A DNA stretch of 64,000 bases, taken from contig CM064580.1 in assembly GCA_032716605.1 (NCBI GenBank), positions 39,310,638-39,374,637 of the forward strand, given 5' to 3'. Shown in pieces: positions 1 to 11,219 of this stretch (positions within the stretch are counted from its first letter, which is position 1; each line of letters starts with the position of its first letter). The notes under the pieces are model-generated. The model was not told the origin of the DNA, searched no databases, and worked only from the letters and a program-made list of their open reading frames with translations. This DNA is from Paralithodes platypus. Lineage: Eukaryota; Arthropoda; Malacostraca; Decapoda; Lithodidae. Position numbers and translations under genes: made by a program.

Positions 1-440
1 TTCATTAATATTATAGTTCGTGACTCTTATACCTATCCGGCAGAGAGGTTCTAGGGGTCTATGGGCTTACCAGCTCATTCCCCCCCCCCCCCTCTCTTTT
101 CTTTGTCCCTTAACCCTTCTTTAGCGGGGTGTTTTGGGCTCATTTGGGCATATTCAGGCCCTCCTGAATGATCAATCAAGTATCTGCATGAAAGAAATGT
201 ATTCAGCAAAAACTAGGCACTAAAAGCTTCAAAATGGACCAGAAAGAGCTACGTTCTCGTGGTTCTAATGCAGTGGTGCCACGACATGGAGTTTAGCGTA
301 TAGCGGTATATTTTCCCAGCTATGCTCACTACTGGCTACGCTGCAGTCCTCTCGAGAACACAGGGAGGGTGAGTCAGTGTGCGGCGGTAAGCCTGGGAGT
401 CGGCTGTCTGGCCCGCTGCGCTCCGCCATTTGCACTCGAT

Positions 441-521
441 TTAACCCTTTAAGCCTTAATGCTCCTAACTTGCTGAAAATTGGTGCACGCCTTAAGTCGA
501 GCGCCGCTTTTTAAGGGTTAA
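441..521. repeat. Possible piggyBac-type mini-element (TTAA-flanked)
   Basis: TTAA at 441-444 is followed by CCCTTTAAG, and the segment ends CTTTTTAAGGG before TTAA at 518-521. The ends are imperfect inverted repeats starting CCC, as in piggyBac-derived MITEs. The 73-bp core shares the string GTCGAGCGCCGC with the larger TTAA-flanked element at 47099-47578. It is very short, so chance cannot be excluded. Confidence 0.35.
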
Positions 522-612
522 ATGTCCATTCACTGCATGCTACGTGAGTTGCGGTTGGGATGTGTACATGCTTGGATTGATGTGCAGGATTCGAAGTTGC
601 ATAACAGATTGT

Positions 613-708
613 AGGCAGTGTCCACCATCCTTAACTGTCTTCGTGGTGCGATGCATAAGGTGTTGATTTTCGGTGTGAGCACCCTGGGTTCGAATCCACG
701 GACTGCCA
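613..708 (+). repeat. tRNA-like module, probably SINE head
   Basis: A box-B-like GGTTCGAATCC lies near 688-698. The segment GGCAGTG at 613-619 can pair with GACTGCC at 701-707. The 96-nt length and two mismatches in the T-stem argue against a working tRNA. A related sequence with the same TTCGGTGTGAGCA core and GGTTCGAATCC box lies on the minus strand at about 61155-61195, so this is more likely a tRNA-derived repeat than a tRNA gene. Confidence 0.35.
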
Positions 709-1644
709 CATGTGTTTGTAAGTTTCATTAATCGATTTTGGGAGTGGAGTTGGTTGTTGGAAGGAACATAATAAATGCTAAGCCCATGGACTAGTTAGAC
801 CTGCTGCCGTGATACCACACAGGGCAGTTATGGATTATACATAGTCATAAACCACATGGTGTCCAGAGCCAACGTTTGGGGAAAGATTTCAACTAAGTGC
901 TAGTAATGCTCCCAATGAAAATTTTTGTAAAATCTGAGAGGTTAAAACTCTAACTCTGACTATTGTCTAGTTGCCGGGCCGAGGTGAGCGGATGCATATC
1001 CCCCACCCCCGCCGTACGATCAAAAGGATGGAATACTTGGAGTCCCGATTTCATGTTTTTGGTTAAGTAAATAACGACACCTTCGTGACCGTCTGGAGGA
1101 AAGAACTCCGATTTCTATACTACTAACGAGGATACATCCTCTACTTGGATTGTCTATCTGTAAAAAAACGAAAAGAAAAGATTTTCGTTGTTGCAAACAC
1201 TTTCCTAGTCTGTGCTTGCCTACCCCATTTGTCCGGCGGGATTGAACATGGTCCTCCAATACTTCCTTTAAAATGCTTACCATGAAGGTACCATACCTTC
1301 AAACCTGTTGCCAAAGAGGCCTAAAAAGGATTTGGTCGATTGAGAGAGAGAGGGAGATAACCTGAAAGGACCAGGCTGGCTCGGCCGGGAGGAACCCATA
1401 ACTTTCCTTAGATCATGCCGGTAGCTAGTGCGAAGATCGTAGACGCTGGGAGCCTGCCCAAAATGTAGTCAACCGTACTGCCAATGAGTGGCCGTGAAGG
1501 TAGAAGAAACGTCCAAAAACACGGAAACGTATTGTGTATGGGATATTCCGTTCAAGTCGACGCGATCCCCATTTCTTACAGTTTCTTACCGTTTTCTTAC
1601 AGTAGATCCTCTGGAAAAAGGCAAACTATGCCTGTGTATCCAGC

Positions 1645-4600
1645 TCAGTACCAGTACTTGCACTGCTGCGGTCGTTCACGGTGTTGGCGGCGGCGGTAGC
1701 ATAACGCAACATTTTTACTATTCTGTATTTTTGTTTTATAATCAAACTTCAAATCTTGTCTTCCCCATGCTTTATCAAGATTACTTTCAAACTCCCTTAT
1801 TGATTCGGAATCGACTACATACTGGGGCAGTGCGTTCCACTCATTTACCACTCTATCACAAAATGAGTTTCTTTGCCTTCTCAAGCCTATTTCTTTCTTT
1901 GTAAAATTTTCTTAGTGTGTCCTCTCGTTCTTGTTTCCCTCCCCGCATCAAGAAGATACCTTCACACACATCCTCATCGTACTTTCCTGACACTATCTTA
2001 AAAGTCTCTATCATATCCCCTCTCTTTCTCCTATATGCCAGTGTCGGAAGCCCCAGTGTCCTCAACCTCTGCTCATAGCCCGCGTTCTTCAACGTTGGTA
2101 CCACTTGCTAGCTCTCCTCCTGCACTTTCTCCACTGCTTCTATATCCTTTACCATATATGGAGCCCACACCTGGTTCGCATATTCCAGGTGCGGCCTAAC
2201 CAGCGCTGTATAGAGATTCCTGAAGATTTCTTCGTCAAGTGACACAAATGTCCCTCTTATCAGCCCTACAATTCTATTGGCTTTGTTTATCTTTTCCGCT
2301 AAATGTTCTGAGAAATGTAACTTATTGTCTATCACTACTCCTATATCCTTTTCTGCACTCACTTCCTCCATCGCTTCATACATACTGTATCCTACCTTGT
2401 CTATCTTGCTGGTCCCAATCCGCATGTACTTGCATTTTTTTGGATGAAAAGGCATTAACCAATGCTCAGACCATCCCTTCATGGGCATGGGCACATCTCC
2501 TTGAAGCAAACCCATATCTTCCTTACTCCTCACTCTTCTATACAGTTTAGTGTCATCCGCATACAGGTATACCTCACTTCCATTAGTTATAAATTCAGGC
2601 AAGTCGTTGATAAATATAACGAACAGCAGTGGTCCCAACACAGATCCCTGAGGTACCCCACTTGTAATTTCCCTCCACCCTGAGCCTATTCCATTCACCA
2701 GTACCCTCTGTCTCCGATCTTTCAGGAAGGCTTCTATCCATTTCACACATTTCTCCCCTATATTATAGCTTCTAACTTTCTCTATTAACCTTTTATGTGG
2801 GACCTTATCGAAGGCCTTCATAAAATCGCAATATACCACGTCTATTACATCACCATCTTCTAGAATTTGCATCCAATCATCTACCACCTTAATTAGCTGT
2901 AGTACCGTCGACCTCCCCGGCAAGAATCCGAACTGTCCTCCCACTGAAAAGTTGGTTTGACTTCATATGATCCATTATTCCTTCTCTAATTACCGTTTCC
3001 ATTAGTTTACACACAACACTTGTCAAACTGACTGGTCTATAATTCCCTGGGTCATTTCTCTTTCCCTTCTTAAATATAGCTGTTATGTTCGCCTCTCTCC
3101 AGTCCATCGGGATTTGTCCTGTATTAAACGATACCTCAAATAACATTTTCAATGGCTCTACTAACATCTCCCCTCCTTCCTTTATGATTCTTGGGTGTAT
3201 CCCATCTGGTCCCGGTGACTTACTTCTGTTCATTTTTTCTATAGCCATTTCTTATTCTAGCATGGGAAAACTCTATTAGTTCTAGTGCCGGTGCCTGTTT
3301 GATGGGAATAGTAGGCACTGCATCCTCCGACTCCACTGTTAGTACCCCCCCAAAGTATTTCCCCAGCACCTCTGCTTTCTCCTTATCAGTCTCCGCTCTA
3401 CTCCCATCATTCAACCCCCCCTACCAGCTCTGGGATCCCTACTCTTCTTGTTAACGTTTCCTGAAGGTACTTCCAGAATATTTTTGGATTATCCTTCACA
3501 TTTCTAGCTATCTCTCTCTCCCTCTCCTTCACCCCCCTCCTTGTTTCCCACCTTATTTTATTGTTTATTTGTCTGGGTTCCAGATCCACTTCCTTAGCCT
3601 CTATACTAACCCCCTGTTCTTTTTAACAATTTTAATCTTTCCCACATTCGTTTCTTTCTTCTAATCAATATCCAAAGCTTTCTTTTCATTGGCAATTCTG
3701 GGTTAGTTCTTTTCCTCAATTTTGTTTTATCCTTATATTCCCTTACTGGTACACTTTTGGATACAGCATTCTCCAGTTTGACTCTAATTTTCCTCCACAT
3801 TCCTTCAGCGTCTTCACCGTTCAAGTATTCCCCCCAGTCAATGTCCAAACACCGTCTCAGCAGCTCATAATCTGCTCTATCATACATGTATATTTTTTCT
3901 ATTGCTTCTATTATCCCTCTCTGATTTAATGTTACAACTAAAGCTTATACAGGCATGGTCACTACGACCTATAGGGCTATCCACATTAACATGTTCCACT
4001 CTATCCTCTTCATTGCTAAAAATCAAATCAAGTACACTCCCCTGCGTCCCATCTCTATATCTTGTCATCTCTACAATATGTTGCGTTAAAAAACAATCTC
4101 TCACTTTCTCTATAAACTTATTTTCCAGGCTACCCTGTCCCGCTGGAGTAGTACAATTTGCCCAGTTGATCCTTGGCAAATTGAAATCTCCAATCAAAAT
4201 TTTATATTTGTTCTCTCTATTATCTATCTCCTCCATTGCTTTCAGTAGGTTATCATCCTCTCCCCTGCTATTATTTGGGCTTCTATATATAGAGGCAATT
4301 AGAATTGATCCTCTTACACATTTTACTTCAATACACAAATACTCACAATACTGCTGTCTCATATCCACCTCATTAACCTTGAGCTCTTTTCTTACATAAA
4401 TAAACTCCTCTTCCAACCTCTGCTCTAATAGCATTTCTCTCATATAACTCAAAACCCTCCAAACTATATTCCACCAGTTCCCTTCAATTCTAACATTTTT
4501 TGGTCTTACTTCCTGTAGGGCTATGACATCAGGTTTTTCCTCTTCATCCTGCAACCTACATATCAGTTCTCTTTTCTTGTCCTGGGTAAACACATCCACA

Positions 4601-4806
4601 TTACTAAACATAATCCTTAATCCATCTACCATTCCTTCAGCAATTACACCATCCCGCTCCTCCAGTCCGTACCCTACTCCCCTGTTAGCACTACTGGGTC
4701 TGCCTCTTTGTCTCCTGTCTCTCCCTGTGACACCTCCACCCCGTTCTCCTCCTCCGTCACAACTCCCATCACATTCTCTCCCCTCCCTGATACTCTTATA
4801 AACCAC
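1645..4806 (-). pseudogene. LINE ORF2: endonuclease plus reverse transcriptase (CR1/L2-like)
   Basis: Endonuclease is in the frame 3880-4806 (motifs DVIALQEVRP, SIYRSPNN, GDFNLPRINW, GRSDHACISF). A linker follows (3407-3887). The reverse transcriptase is split between 2889-3248 (KSPGPDGIHP, NYRPVSLTSV) and 2108-2944 (FGFLPGRST, YCDFMKAFDKVPH, GVPQGSVLGPLLF, YLYADDTKLY). The C-terminal tail is split between 1856-2104 and 1645-1884. These frames are not continuous: shifts or stops fall near 3890, 3600, 3410, 3245, 2940, 2105 and 1870. The protein would nick target DNA and copy the element RNA by target-primed reverse transcription, but this copy cannot make it. Confidence 0.85.
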
Positions 4807-5441
4807 TTCCTCACTTTTCCGTCCCTCACTCTCCAGTAAAAATTTCTCTTATCCTCCTCATCCAACTTTCCATTATTTTCATCAGCCTTTTCTTGTAATT
4901 CCTTAATTTTTTTCCTTTGTTCTATACTCAAATCCTTCTTTAGTCTTATGTGTTTCAGTTTATCATTTATATTTAGCCTCCAACTAAAATTTGTCACAGT
5001 CTCCGCCACTACCCTAGTTTTAAACTGTACCCTTATAGGTCTCATCTCTCCCCTTTTATATCTACCTATCCTACTGACCTCCTCCACCTGCCCTTCCCAT
5101 CCATATTTGTCCTCATCCACACCTTTCAAGACCTCCTTCACTGTCTCCATATCCCTCACTTTTCTCACTCCTTTATCATTCATATGAGTCTCTATATCTC
5201 CATACAAGATTACACCCCTATCCCTGTCCATGGCCTCCCTCACGACACTCTCCTTGTTCTTCATGACCCTTACAACTGCACTCTCAAAACTTTTTTTGGT
5301 CATATTCATTTCTTCCTTTTGCTCTTTCATAATATCCTCCAAATCCTTGACTTTTTGTTTACCTACCACCATCCATGCAGTCGACTCCTTTACTTCCGTG
5401 AAACGTCCTTCGTATTCCTTCAGCTGCTCCTTCAATGCCAT
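4674..5441 (-). pseudogene. LINE ORF1-like nucleic-acid-binding protein
   Basis: This 255-residue open frame begins MALKEQLKEYEG. Residues 1-75 are rich in K, E and leucine heptads and probably form a coiled coil. The middle (VILYGDIETH, then RGEMRPIRVQFKTR) looks like the RNA-recognition fold of ORF1 proteins of L1/L2/CR1-type elements. Such proteins coat the element RNA; here that is inferred from order and composition. It overlaps the start of the endonuclease frame by about 130 bp in another frame. I cannot tell whether it is full length, because the upstream minus-strand sequence to 5800 has only a short 70-residue frame. Confidence 0.6.
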
Positions 5442-5830
5442 ATTCTCTGCTTACCTAAGGCTAGTTTATGTTGTGTTAGTTTGAGGCTTTTTCCTTTCCT
5501 AATAGTTTCTTCAACTAAGTCCATGCTTCTTTTCTTTCTTCTTCCGTCGTCGTTTGTTGATTAGCTCGTTTAGTTCTGCTCTCTATTTCATCTCTTTGTT
5601 TTAATTTCCATTGCTATTCTTAATTTTATTAGATTTACACGAGTCTGTGAGTACTTGCTTTCTTTACTGGTGTTTGTGTTCCCTATCTTTTCTGCTGTTT
5701 GTGTAATTGTTAATGTTAGGTTTTCGTTTGCTTTGTTGATGTAATTTTCATTGCTGTTGAGAGCTTGGAATATGTTTTTAAGTTCTAACTGGAACTCCAT
5801 CTTATTTCTATAGGCATAATTTCTTCCCGG

Positions 5831-8011
5831 GAACTAATCTTATTTCTTTTGGCTTGAAGATTGAACTTTTCTATGCAGCATATCATCACTGATATGTTAA
5901 AAGGGAAAATTGAGACGTCGTAAATAGGGTAGGCCTGTAACTGCAAGGTCTTTACTAAACTGAATAAAGTCTTGGGCCTAGAAAAATGATAGTCCGTCTA
6001 AATCATAAACGTCCCTCAAACTCTTTTACAGTACTGTAATTAGTAAACAGAATATATAATATCACCATCCCACCAATTAACTTGCAAATAAACCTAATGA
6101 ATGAAATCAATGAAAGAAGTAAATATATACATGTACTGTATGTGGTACTGTACTCTAACGATTTGAAACGTAGGATACTGGCACCGAAATTCCAGAATAA
6201 AGCCAGAATAAAGTTTAAAAGACGTCACCGGTACTGGACGGGTTAATAAAATTGTCTATCCTAGCCGATTCACAAGTTGTGCCACCATATGTTTGTACTA
6301 TCGCTTGTTTTTCACCCACAATAATCGCCTTAACCGTACTTTACTACCGTATGCATCACATAGTGATTTTCCGCACTCAAACACGATATATTTTGGAACC
6401 TCACAAAATAACTATATAGCTACTATATACGTCTGTAATACGAAAACACACTTATTTGTTTTAGTTTTCGAAGGTTCATAAAAATATTTTCTAACAGCAA
6501 TATTGGAATATACTGTACTGTATATATATAATTTAAAATGGTAATTTTCTGCTCATATAGTGTACAGTAATAGGGCTGTCGGGTGGAAAATATTAACTCT
6601 TGTTCTGTTTTTGACCATACGTACAAGTTTAAAGACCCGTTTTGTCCACAGAGAATGTTAGTCTCGCATCCTAAATGGCGGCAGGGCTGCATTTGTTTTC
6701 ACGTTTTTTTTAGTTTTTAGATCGGACTGAAGTACAGTACTTGATCCAACATAGTTCTAGGTCTACCCCTACGCGCCATAATAATAATATTTTATACACT
6801 TTATTATACATACATAAAACGAGGAAAGGGTATTTTATTAGTTTCAGTTAGGAAAAAAAATGAAAACCTCTAATTATCATTGTGAAAATGTATGGGTAAA
6901 AATAATCCGTCCGTGCATACCGGTAATTGAACAGAAAATTTTAAGAATATTTTCAGTGACAACCTAGAATTTTGAAGAGTGCACTAAATAGTATTTTTTA
7001 TGTTATTTCCATCGGTATCATAAAAATTAATGTCCCATGAATATTTGATTTTTTTTTAAAATCGGTTGTTGCTTCTTCATATTTTGCAATTATTTGTCTT
7101 TATTATATTATATCTATTCATTGTCGATAGTATCAATTGCTTGCTTTTGTGATTTCCTTAGTTTGTTTGTATGATAAATGTAGGTTATTTGTAGGGTAGT
7201 AATTGATAGGGGTCACTTGAGGCATGCTATGCTTACAGGTACCTACCCGATAGCACTATTTGTATTTTTGACTATTGTTAATGTCTTGTGAGGTTGCAAA
7301 TTTGATTTCAATAGAATATTTTGTAGTTTCTTTATTCATGCAGAGTTTAGCCAAATTTAGTAGAACGTACCGGGCTTCCCAAATTGACTAATTCCTTGAA
7401 TGTGACGATAGTGCGTTGTTATGTGTGCGATTAGTTTGCTTGGGAAACAGATTAACTTGCTCATGTAGTAATATACACCCTATGTGGTGGATTGTGTTTT
7501 TTTATTTCATAAATGTTATTATAGTAAGCGTTGTTTCCACATATCGATTTTGATTAGTTATTTTGCCTTTATATTGTCTTTGTCCAAGTTTTGATTTTAG
7601 TTTGCAAGTTTTACATTTTAATTTTAATAATTGATGATTTGTTATGTTTGTAACTAGGCTTACCTGGATGTCGTCACATTGGGTCGCCTATTTTAGCCCT
7701 ATTAGTGTTGAGAATTTAAGACATTTGCTCCATTAGTTTGGCATTGTTAAGACCTTTTAGTGTCCTGTAGATGACGAAGTGTTGTTGGCGAACGATAGCT
7801 AGTCTGCAATTACCGAAAAATGGGGAAATTGATCTCGAAGGGGGTCTTGGGGTTACTGTTTTAAGCTTAAGATCACAGGGAGGAACTGAACTTATGTGGG
7901 CAACTGTACATGTGGTGACATTAATGTAGTATTGAGTTTACAATGTAAAACTTGACAAATTATCTATAAATTATCTATAAATGAAAGCTAACTACATTAA
8001 AACCTCTACAG
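5831..8011. other. AT-rich spacer
   Basis: No coding frame of note. It contains the first copy of a ~600-bp repeat at 7050-7640. The rest has simple AT stretches and no recognised element. Confidence 0.6.
7050..7640 (+). repeat. Dispersed ~600-bp repeat, copy A
   Basis: It matches 10005-10655 in direct orientation over nearly its whole length by eye. Shared strings include GGCATGCTATGCTTACAGG, GATAGTGCGTTGTTAT and CCTATGTGGTGGATTGTG. Small indels separate the copies, including about 50 bp present in copy B after GATAGCACTAT. Its last ~140 bp (7483-7622) is the 3'-anchored segment that recurs around the window. Confidence 0.8.
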
Positions 8012-8118
8012 ATTGGTGGTGGGTTCCAAGATGTACAACCATTTATGACACAACCACAAGAGGACACAACTTCCGGGACCATCGGATGCAACTGTTTCAG
8101 CACAACACAACTCTCATG
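8012..8118 (+). other. Candidate host exon 1
   Basis: The stretch follows CTCTACAG (acceptor-like, with a CTAAC branch-like motif about 20 bp upstream) and ends at ATG|GTAGGT (donor-like). Two of its three forward frames are open over all 107 bp. Read from the third base, it ends on a complete codon and joins in frame to the open frame of the candidate exon at 18766. I recognise no protein family. Short open stretches with splice-like borders occur by chance, so this is a prompt for transcript data. Confidence 0.22.
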
Positions 8119-8191
8119 GTAGGTGTGTTGTTATTTTTGTAAAGTGTTATGGCAAGATTTTGTTGTTCCCAAGTCCATGTTGCCTAATGTA

Positions 8192-8402
8192 CAGTCGGCC
8201 TAATAAGTGATGTCTCGGCACCAAGTATAATTTGATCAATAATTGGTATCTGCAATATCTAAACACAATGTCTTCATTTCAAGGGAGATATACAAACAAA
8301 TTCCTGCACTTAACCACCTTATTCAACATCTGACAGACATTAATACAGCACAGAGCGAGCCAAACATACTAACAGCTGAGATATGACTTATTAGCGCCAT
8401 CG
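8192..8402. mobile_element. 211-bp TA-flanked MITE, copy 1 (Tc1/mariner type)
   Basis: TA at 8190-8191 and 8403-8404 flank imperfect inverted ends: left CAGTCGGCCTAATAAGTGATG, right (reverse complement) CGATGGCGCTAATAAGTCAT. The reverse complement aligns along its length with 20974-21712 once a 513-bp insert and its 15-bp duplication are subtracted from that copy, giving exactly 211 bp for both. There is no coding capacity. Confidence 0.75.
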
Positions 8403-8753
8403 TACCGTAGTGTCCCATTTTTTGTTTTTTAACTACAGTACAGTGTTCCCTGTTGTGAACCTGACAGCATACCCTGCATCGTGTGGTATTTGTAGCGGAT
8501 CTATGATAGTCAGACATTTGGCCTTTATAACATCTTAACCCCTTCTGTACTCTCTAGGTCTATAATTATATTCTATCTAGATTTTGCAATTTTTTTGAAG
8601 TTTAAGAAGGATCTGTGATACTAAAAATAGTTAGATACTTTGAATCTTGTTAATGGCTGGAGGCCCTTTTTCAACTGATTAAAATAGTCTATTAGTAGCC
8701 ACAGTAAAGTTTAAAGCACAGCACGGTACTGAAAATGTTAAGTAGAAACGCTA

Positions 8754-9087
8754 TAGTAGTGTGCAAAGGCGAGCTTGTGTTAAGTGATGATCCTGTGGCT
8801 GTGAATTTTGGAAATGAGTCTTAGGAGCTGGTGAAAAGTTTTGTTACCTAGGAGATACCATCTCTGCCGGTGGTGGGGCCGAGGCTGCCACTGTTGCTAG
8901 AATTAGGTGTGGGTGGGGGAAGTTCAGAGAATTGATGCCAATCCTGACCATGAAAAGAATGCCTCTCCCTCTGAAGGGAAAGGTGTATGCCTCATGTGTT
9001 AGAAGTGCAATGATGTACCGGGTATGCCTCAGAAACATGGGCCGTTAAAGTAGAGGATGTCAACAGAATGGAGCGTAATGAGATGAG
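8754..9087 (+). pseudogene. LINE ORF2 C-terminal fragment, part 1
   Basis: It encodes the same stretch as the minus-strand LINE at 63470-63820 (around CKGELVLSDDPVAVNF and YLGDTISAGGGAEAA). It has an early stop near 8823 and small indels. It begins abruptly near 8754, so the element is 5'-truncated. It is cut at 9087 by the hAT-like insertion and resumes at 11220. Confidence 0.85.
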
Positions 9088-9378
9088 CAGAGGTGGGCGC
9101 GCTCCGGTGGGACCGGTAATGCGGCAGCGCTCCGCGCTCATCAGACATAAGGTAATGCGGCAGCGCTCACGCGCTCCTTTTGTCAGCAGACCCGATGCGC
9201 TTCCCGCTCCTGCGCTCCGCGCTCCCAAAAATAGATATATAAAAAACAAAACCAACAAAACAGCTTCTAGAAGTTATTTAATTATTTACCTTTGTCCTTC
9301 ACTTTGTCCTTTGTCTTTCACTTCACTAAATTCCAAGAATTCAAAACATTAAACAAACCTCAAGTCATGGTGTCTTTC

Positions 9379-9610
9379 TGAAGTTTAACTGTTTAAGTTT
9401 CTCACTTTCTCAGTTTCTGTTATTCTTTATGTCATATCAATGAATCAAATGTCAATGATATGATATGATTGATATCATTGCAAATGTCAATGATATGATA
9501 TGATTGATATCATTGTGAGTTTGTGACATTGTGACTGTCCATTGATATCTATATGACATAAAGAATTACAGAAACTGTCCAAACTGAGAAACTTAAACAG
9601 TTAAACTTAT
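9379..9610. repeat. Hairpin inside the hAT-like element
   Basis: AAGTTTAACTGTTTAAGTTT at the left is inverted at the right, followed by paired TTCTTTATGTCATAT. The loop holds two near-identical ~34-bp units that are themselves palindromic around GATATGATATGATTGATATC. This may be a foldback inserted into the hAT interior; no target duplication was identified. Confidence 0.7.
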
Positions 9611-10004
9611 CAAGCTAACATTCTAACAAGCCTAACAATACAATAACAACAATACAACATGATTACATTGATTAGTATTTACTATTTAGTTGATTACATG
9701 ATTAAATGAATAATAATTTAATATATTAATAATTTAATATTTTTTTAATATTAATTTTTGAGGCAAGTAAATTGTTCCATAAATTTAATCTTTTTAGGGT
9801 CAATTATTGTGACTGTATTCTAAAATTTGACATCAATAATTTTAATCAAGCATTTTTAACTTAAAGTTTCTTGTATAACCTCTGCTTACTTTTTGTCTGT
9901 ATTTATTGTTTTTTGTCTGTATTTATTGTTTATCTTTTTCTTTTTCTATTATTAATATTAATATTGATGATTTTTTAAATTTATTGTTCTTGTTAAAAGA
10001 GTAC

Positions 10005-10655
10005 TCTTTGTTTAAATCTGTTGTTACTTCATATTTTGCAATTATTTGTCTTTATATTATATGTATTCATTGTCGATAGTATCAATTGCTTACTTTTGCG
10101 ATTTCCTTCGTTTATTTGTGCTATAAATGTAGGTTATTTGTAGGGTAGTTATTGATAGGGGTCACTTGAGGCATGCTATGCTTACAGGTACCTACCCGAT
10201 AGCACTATCGTTAGTGAGTGCTGTACTGTATTTTATATATTTTTGTAATAGTATAGATATCTTATCAATATTTGTATTTTGTACTATTGTTAATGTCTTG
10301 TCATGTTGCAAATTTGATTTTAAATAATATTTTGACATTTAACATGTAGTTTCTTTATTCATGCAGAGTTTAGTAAAATTTGCCAGAACGTCCCGGACTT
10401 CCCAAACTTGACTACTTCCTTTAACGTGACGATAGTGCGTTGTTATATGTGCGATTAGTTTGCTTGGGAAACAGATTAACTTGCTCATGTAGTAATGTAC
10501 ACCCTATGTGGTGGATTGTGTTCTTTTATTTAATAATCTTCATTTTAGTAAGTGTTGTTTCCACATAGCGATTTTGATAATTTAATTTGACTTTATATTG
10601 TCCTTGTCCCAATTTTGGTTTGTTTAGTTTGCAAGTTTTACATTTTAAATAATAT
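10005..10655 (+). repeat. Dispersed ~600-bp repeat, copy B, within hAT element
   Basis: It is the direct-orientation counterpart of 7050-7640. It lies wholly inside the hAT-like element, so that transposon either captured a host repeat or was invaded by it. The copy includes the 3'-anchored segment at 10508-10650. Confidence 0.8.
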
Positions 10656-11050
10656 GATTAATTGATTATATTATGATTATTGGACCCGTCCAAGCTGTCC
10701 ACAGACACTCAGACAGTCAGACAGGCTCGGGCTATACCACTGCCAGACTTACCCTTAGGCCCCTTCGTAAGCTGTAACTTGCCCGTAAGGTTTACTTTGC
10801 GTTAGCAAAAGCCAAAAAAAAAAAAAAAAACAAGTTAACAACTGTAACACTGTCAGTCTGTCACTATCATAGTATCACTGTATCACAGTTCACTAACACC
10901 GTGGGTAACACCATACGAACGGTACGATGACTGTACACGATAATGACGTTCTTGTACCTGTTGTTGACGAAAAATCGCCTCTGGAGCGCCAGAAAGGAGC
11001 GCAAATTTCTAGCTGCGCTCCCCGCCTGCACTCCGATTTCAGAATTTTTC

Positions 11051-11170
11051 CGCTCCTCGCTCCGCGCTCCTCTATATTGGTAATGCTTGCCGCTCCTCTC
11101 TCCGCGCTCCTCTATATTGGTAATGCTTGCCGCTCCTCGCTCCGCGCTCCTCTATATTGGTAATGCGCAC
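11051..11170. repeat. Three 40-bp tandem repeats, hAT subterminal
   Basis: Three near-identical 40-bp units start at 11051, 11091 and 11131. Each contains CCGCGCTCCTCTATATTGG followed by TAATGC. They sit just inside the right end of the hAT-like element. Repeated CGCTC blocks also occur near its left end (9098-9225). Confidence 0.9.
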
Positions 11171-11219
11171 CGGATCGCAGAGCGCAGAGCGCCAAATGGC
11201 GCGCACCTGCCCACCTCTG

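Larger units (their letters stand above)
1..1480. other. Non-coding spacer
   Basis: I see no credible gene here. The stretch holds a run of 13 C at 80-92, a small TTAA-flanked hairpin (441-521) and a tRNA-like module (613-708), both listed separately. Short reading frames exist but show no family resemblance. Confidence 0.6.
1645..5830 (-). mobile_element. CR1/L2-type non-LTR retrotransposon (decayed)
   Basis: The minus strand encodes, in order, a coiled-coil ORF1-like protein, an apurinic-type endonuclease, a reverse transcriptase with a YADD active site, and the C-terminal tail typical of CR1/L2 elements (blocks RRERGDMIETFK and VVNEWNALPQ, matching the family pattern RGDLIETYK and VVxxWNSLP). 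At least five frame breaks divide ORF2. The 5' end is set only by the end of recognisable coding near 5800. The 3' end lies near 1650, just before three loose copies of TTTCTTAC (about 1573-1605, plus strand). No target duplication was found. Confidence 0.85.
9088..11219. mobile_element. Non-autonomous hAT-like DNA transposon (2132 bp)
   Basis: Both ends begin CAGAGGTGGGC read inwards, and GAGATGAG is duplicated at 9080-9087 and 11220-11227. An 8-bp target duplication with CAGnGGTGGGC-type ends is the hAT signature. The homologous LINE at 63.36 kb shows the uninterrupted site with a single GAGATGAG. No transposase frame is present. The ends are dense in CGCTC motifs, including three 40-bp direct repeats, as expected for subterminal transposase-binding sites (inference). 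The interior holds a hairpin (9379-9610) and a copy of the ~600-bp host repeat. Confidence 0.9.

Noticed and set aside
9430..9530. Palindromic GATATGATATGATTGATATC pair as a replication origin
   Set aside because: It is explained as the loop of a foldback inside the hAT element; nothing else supports an origin.
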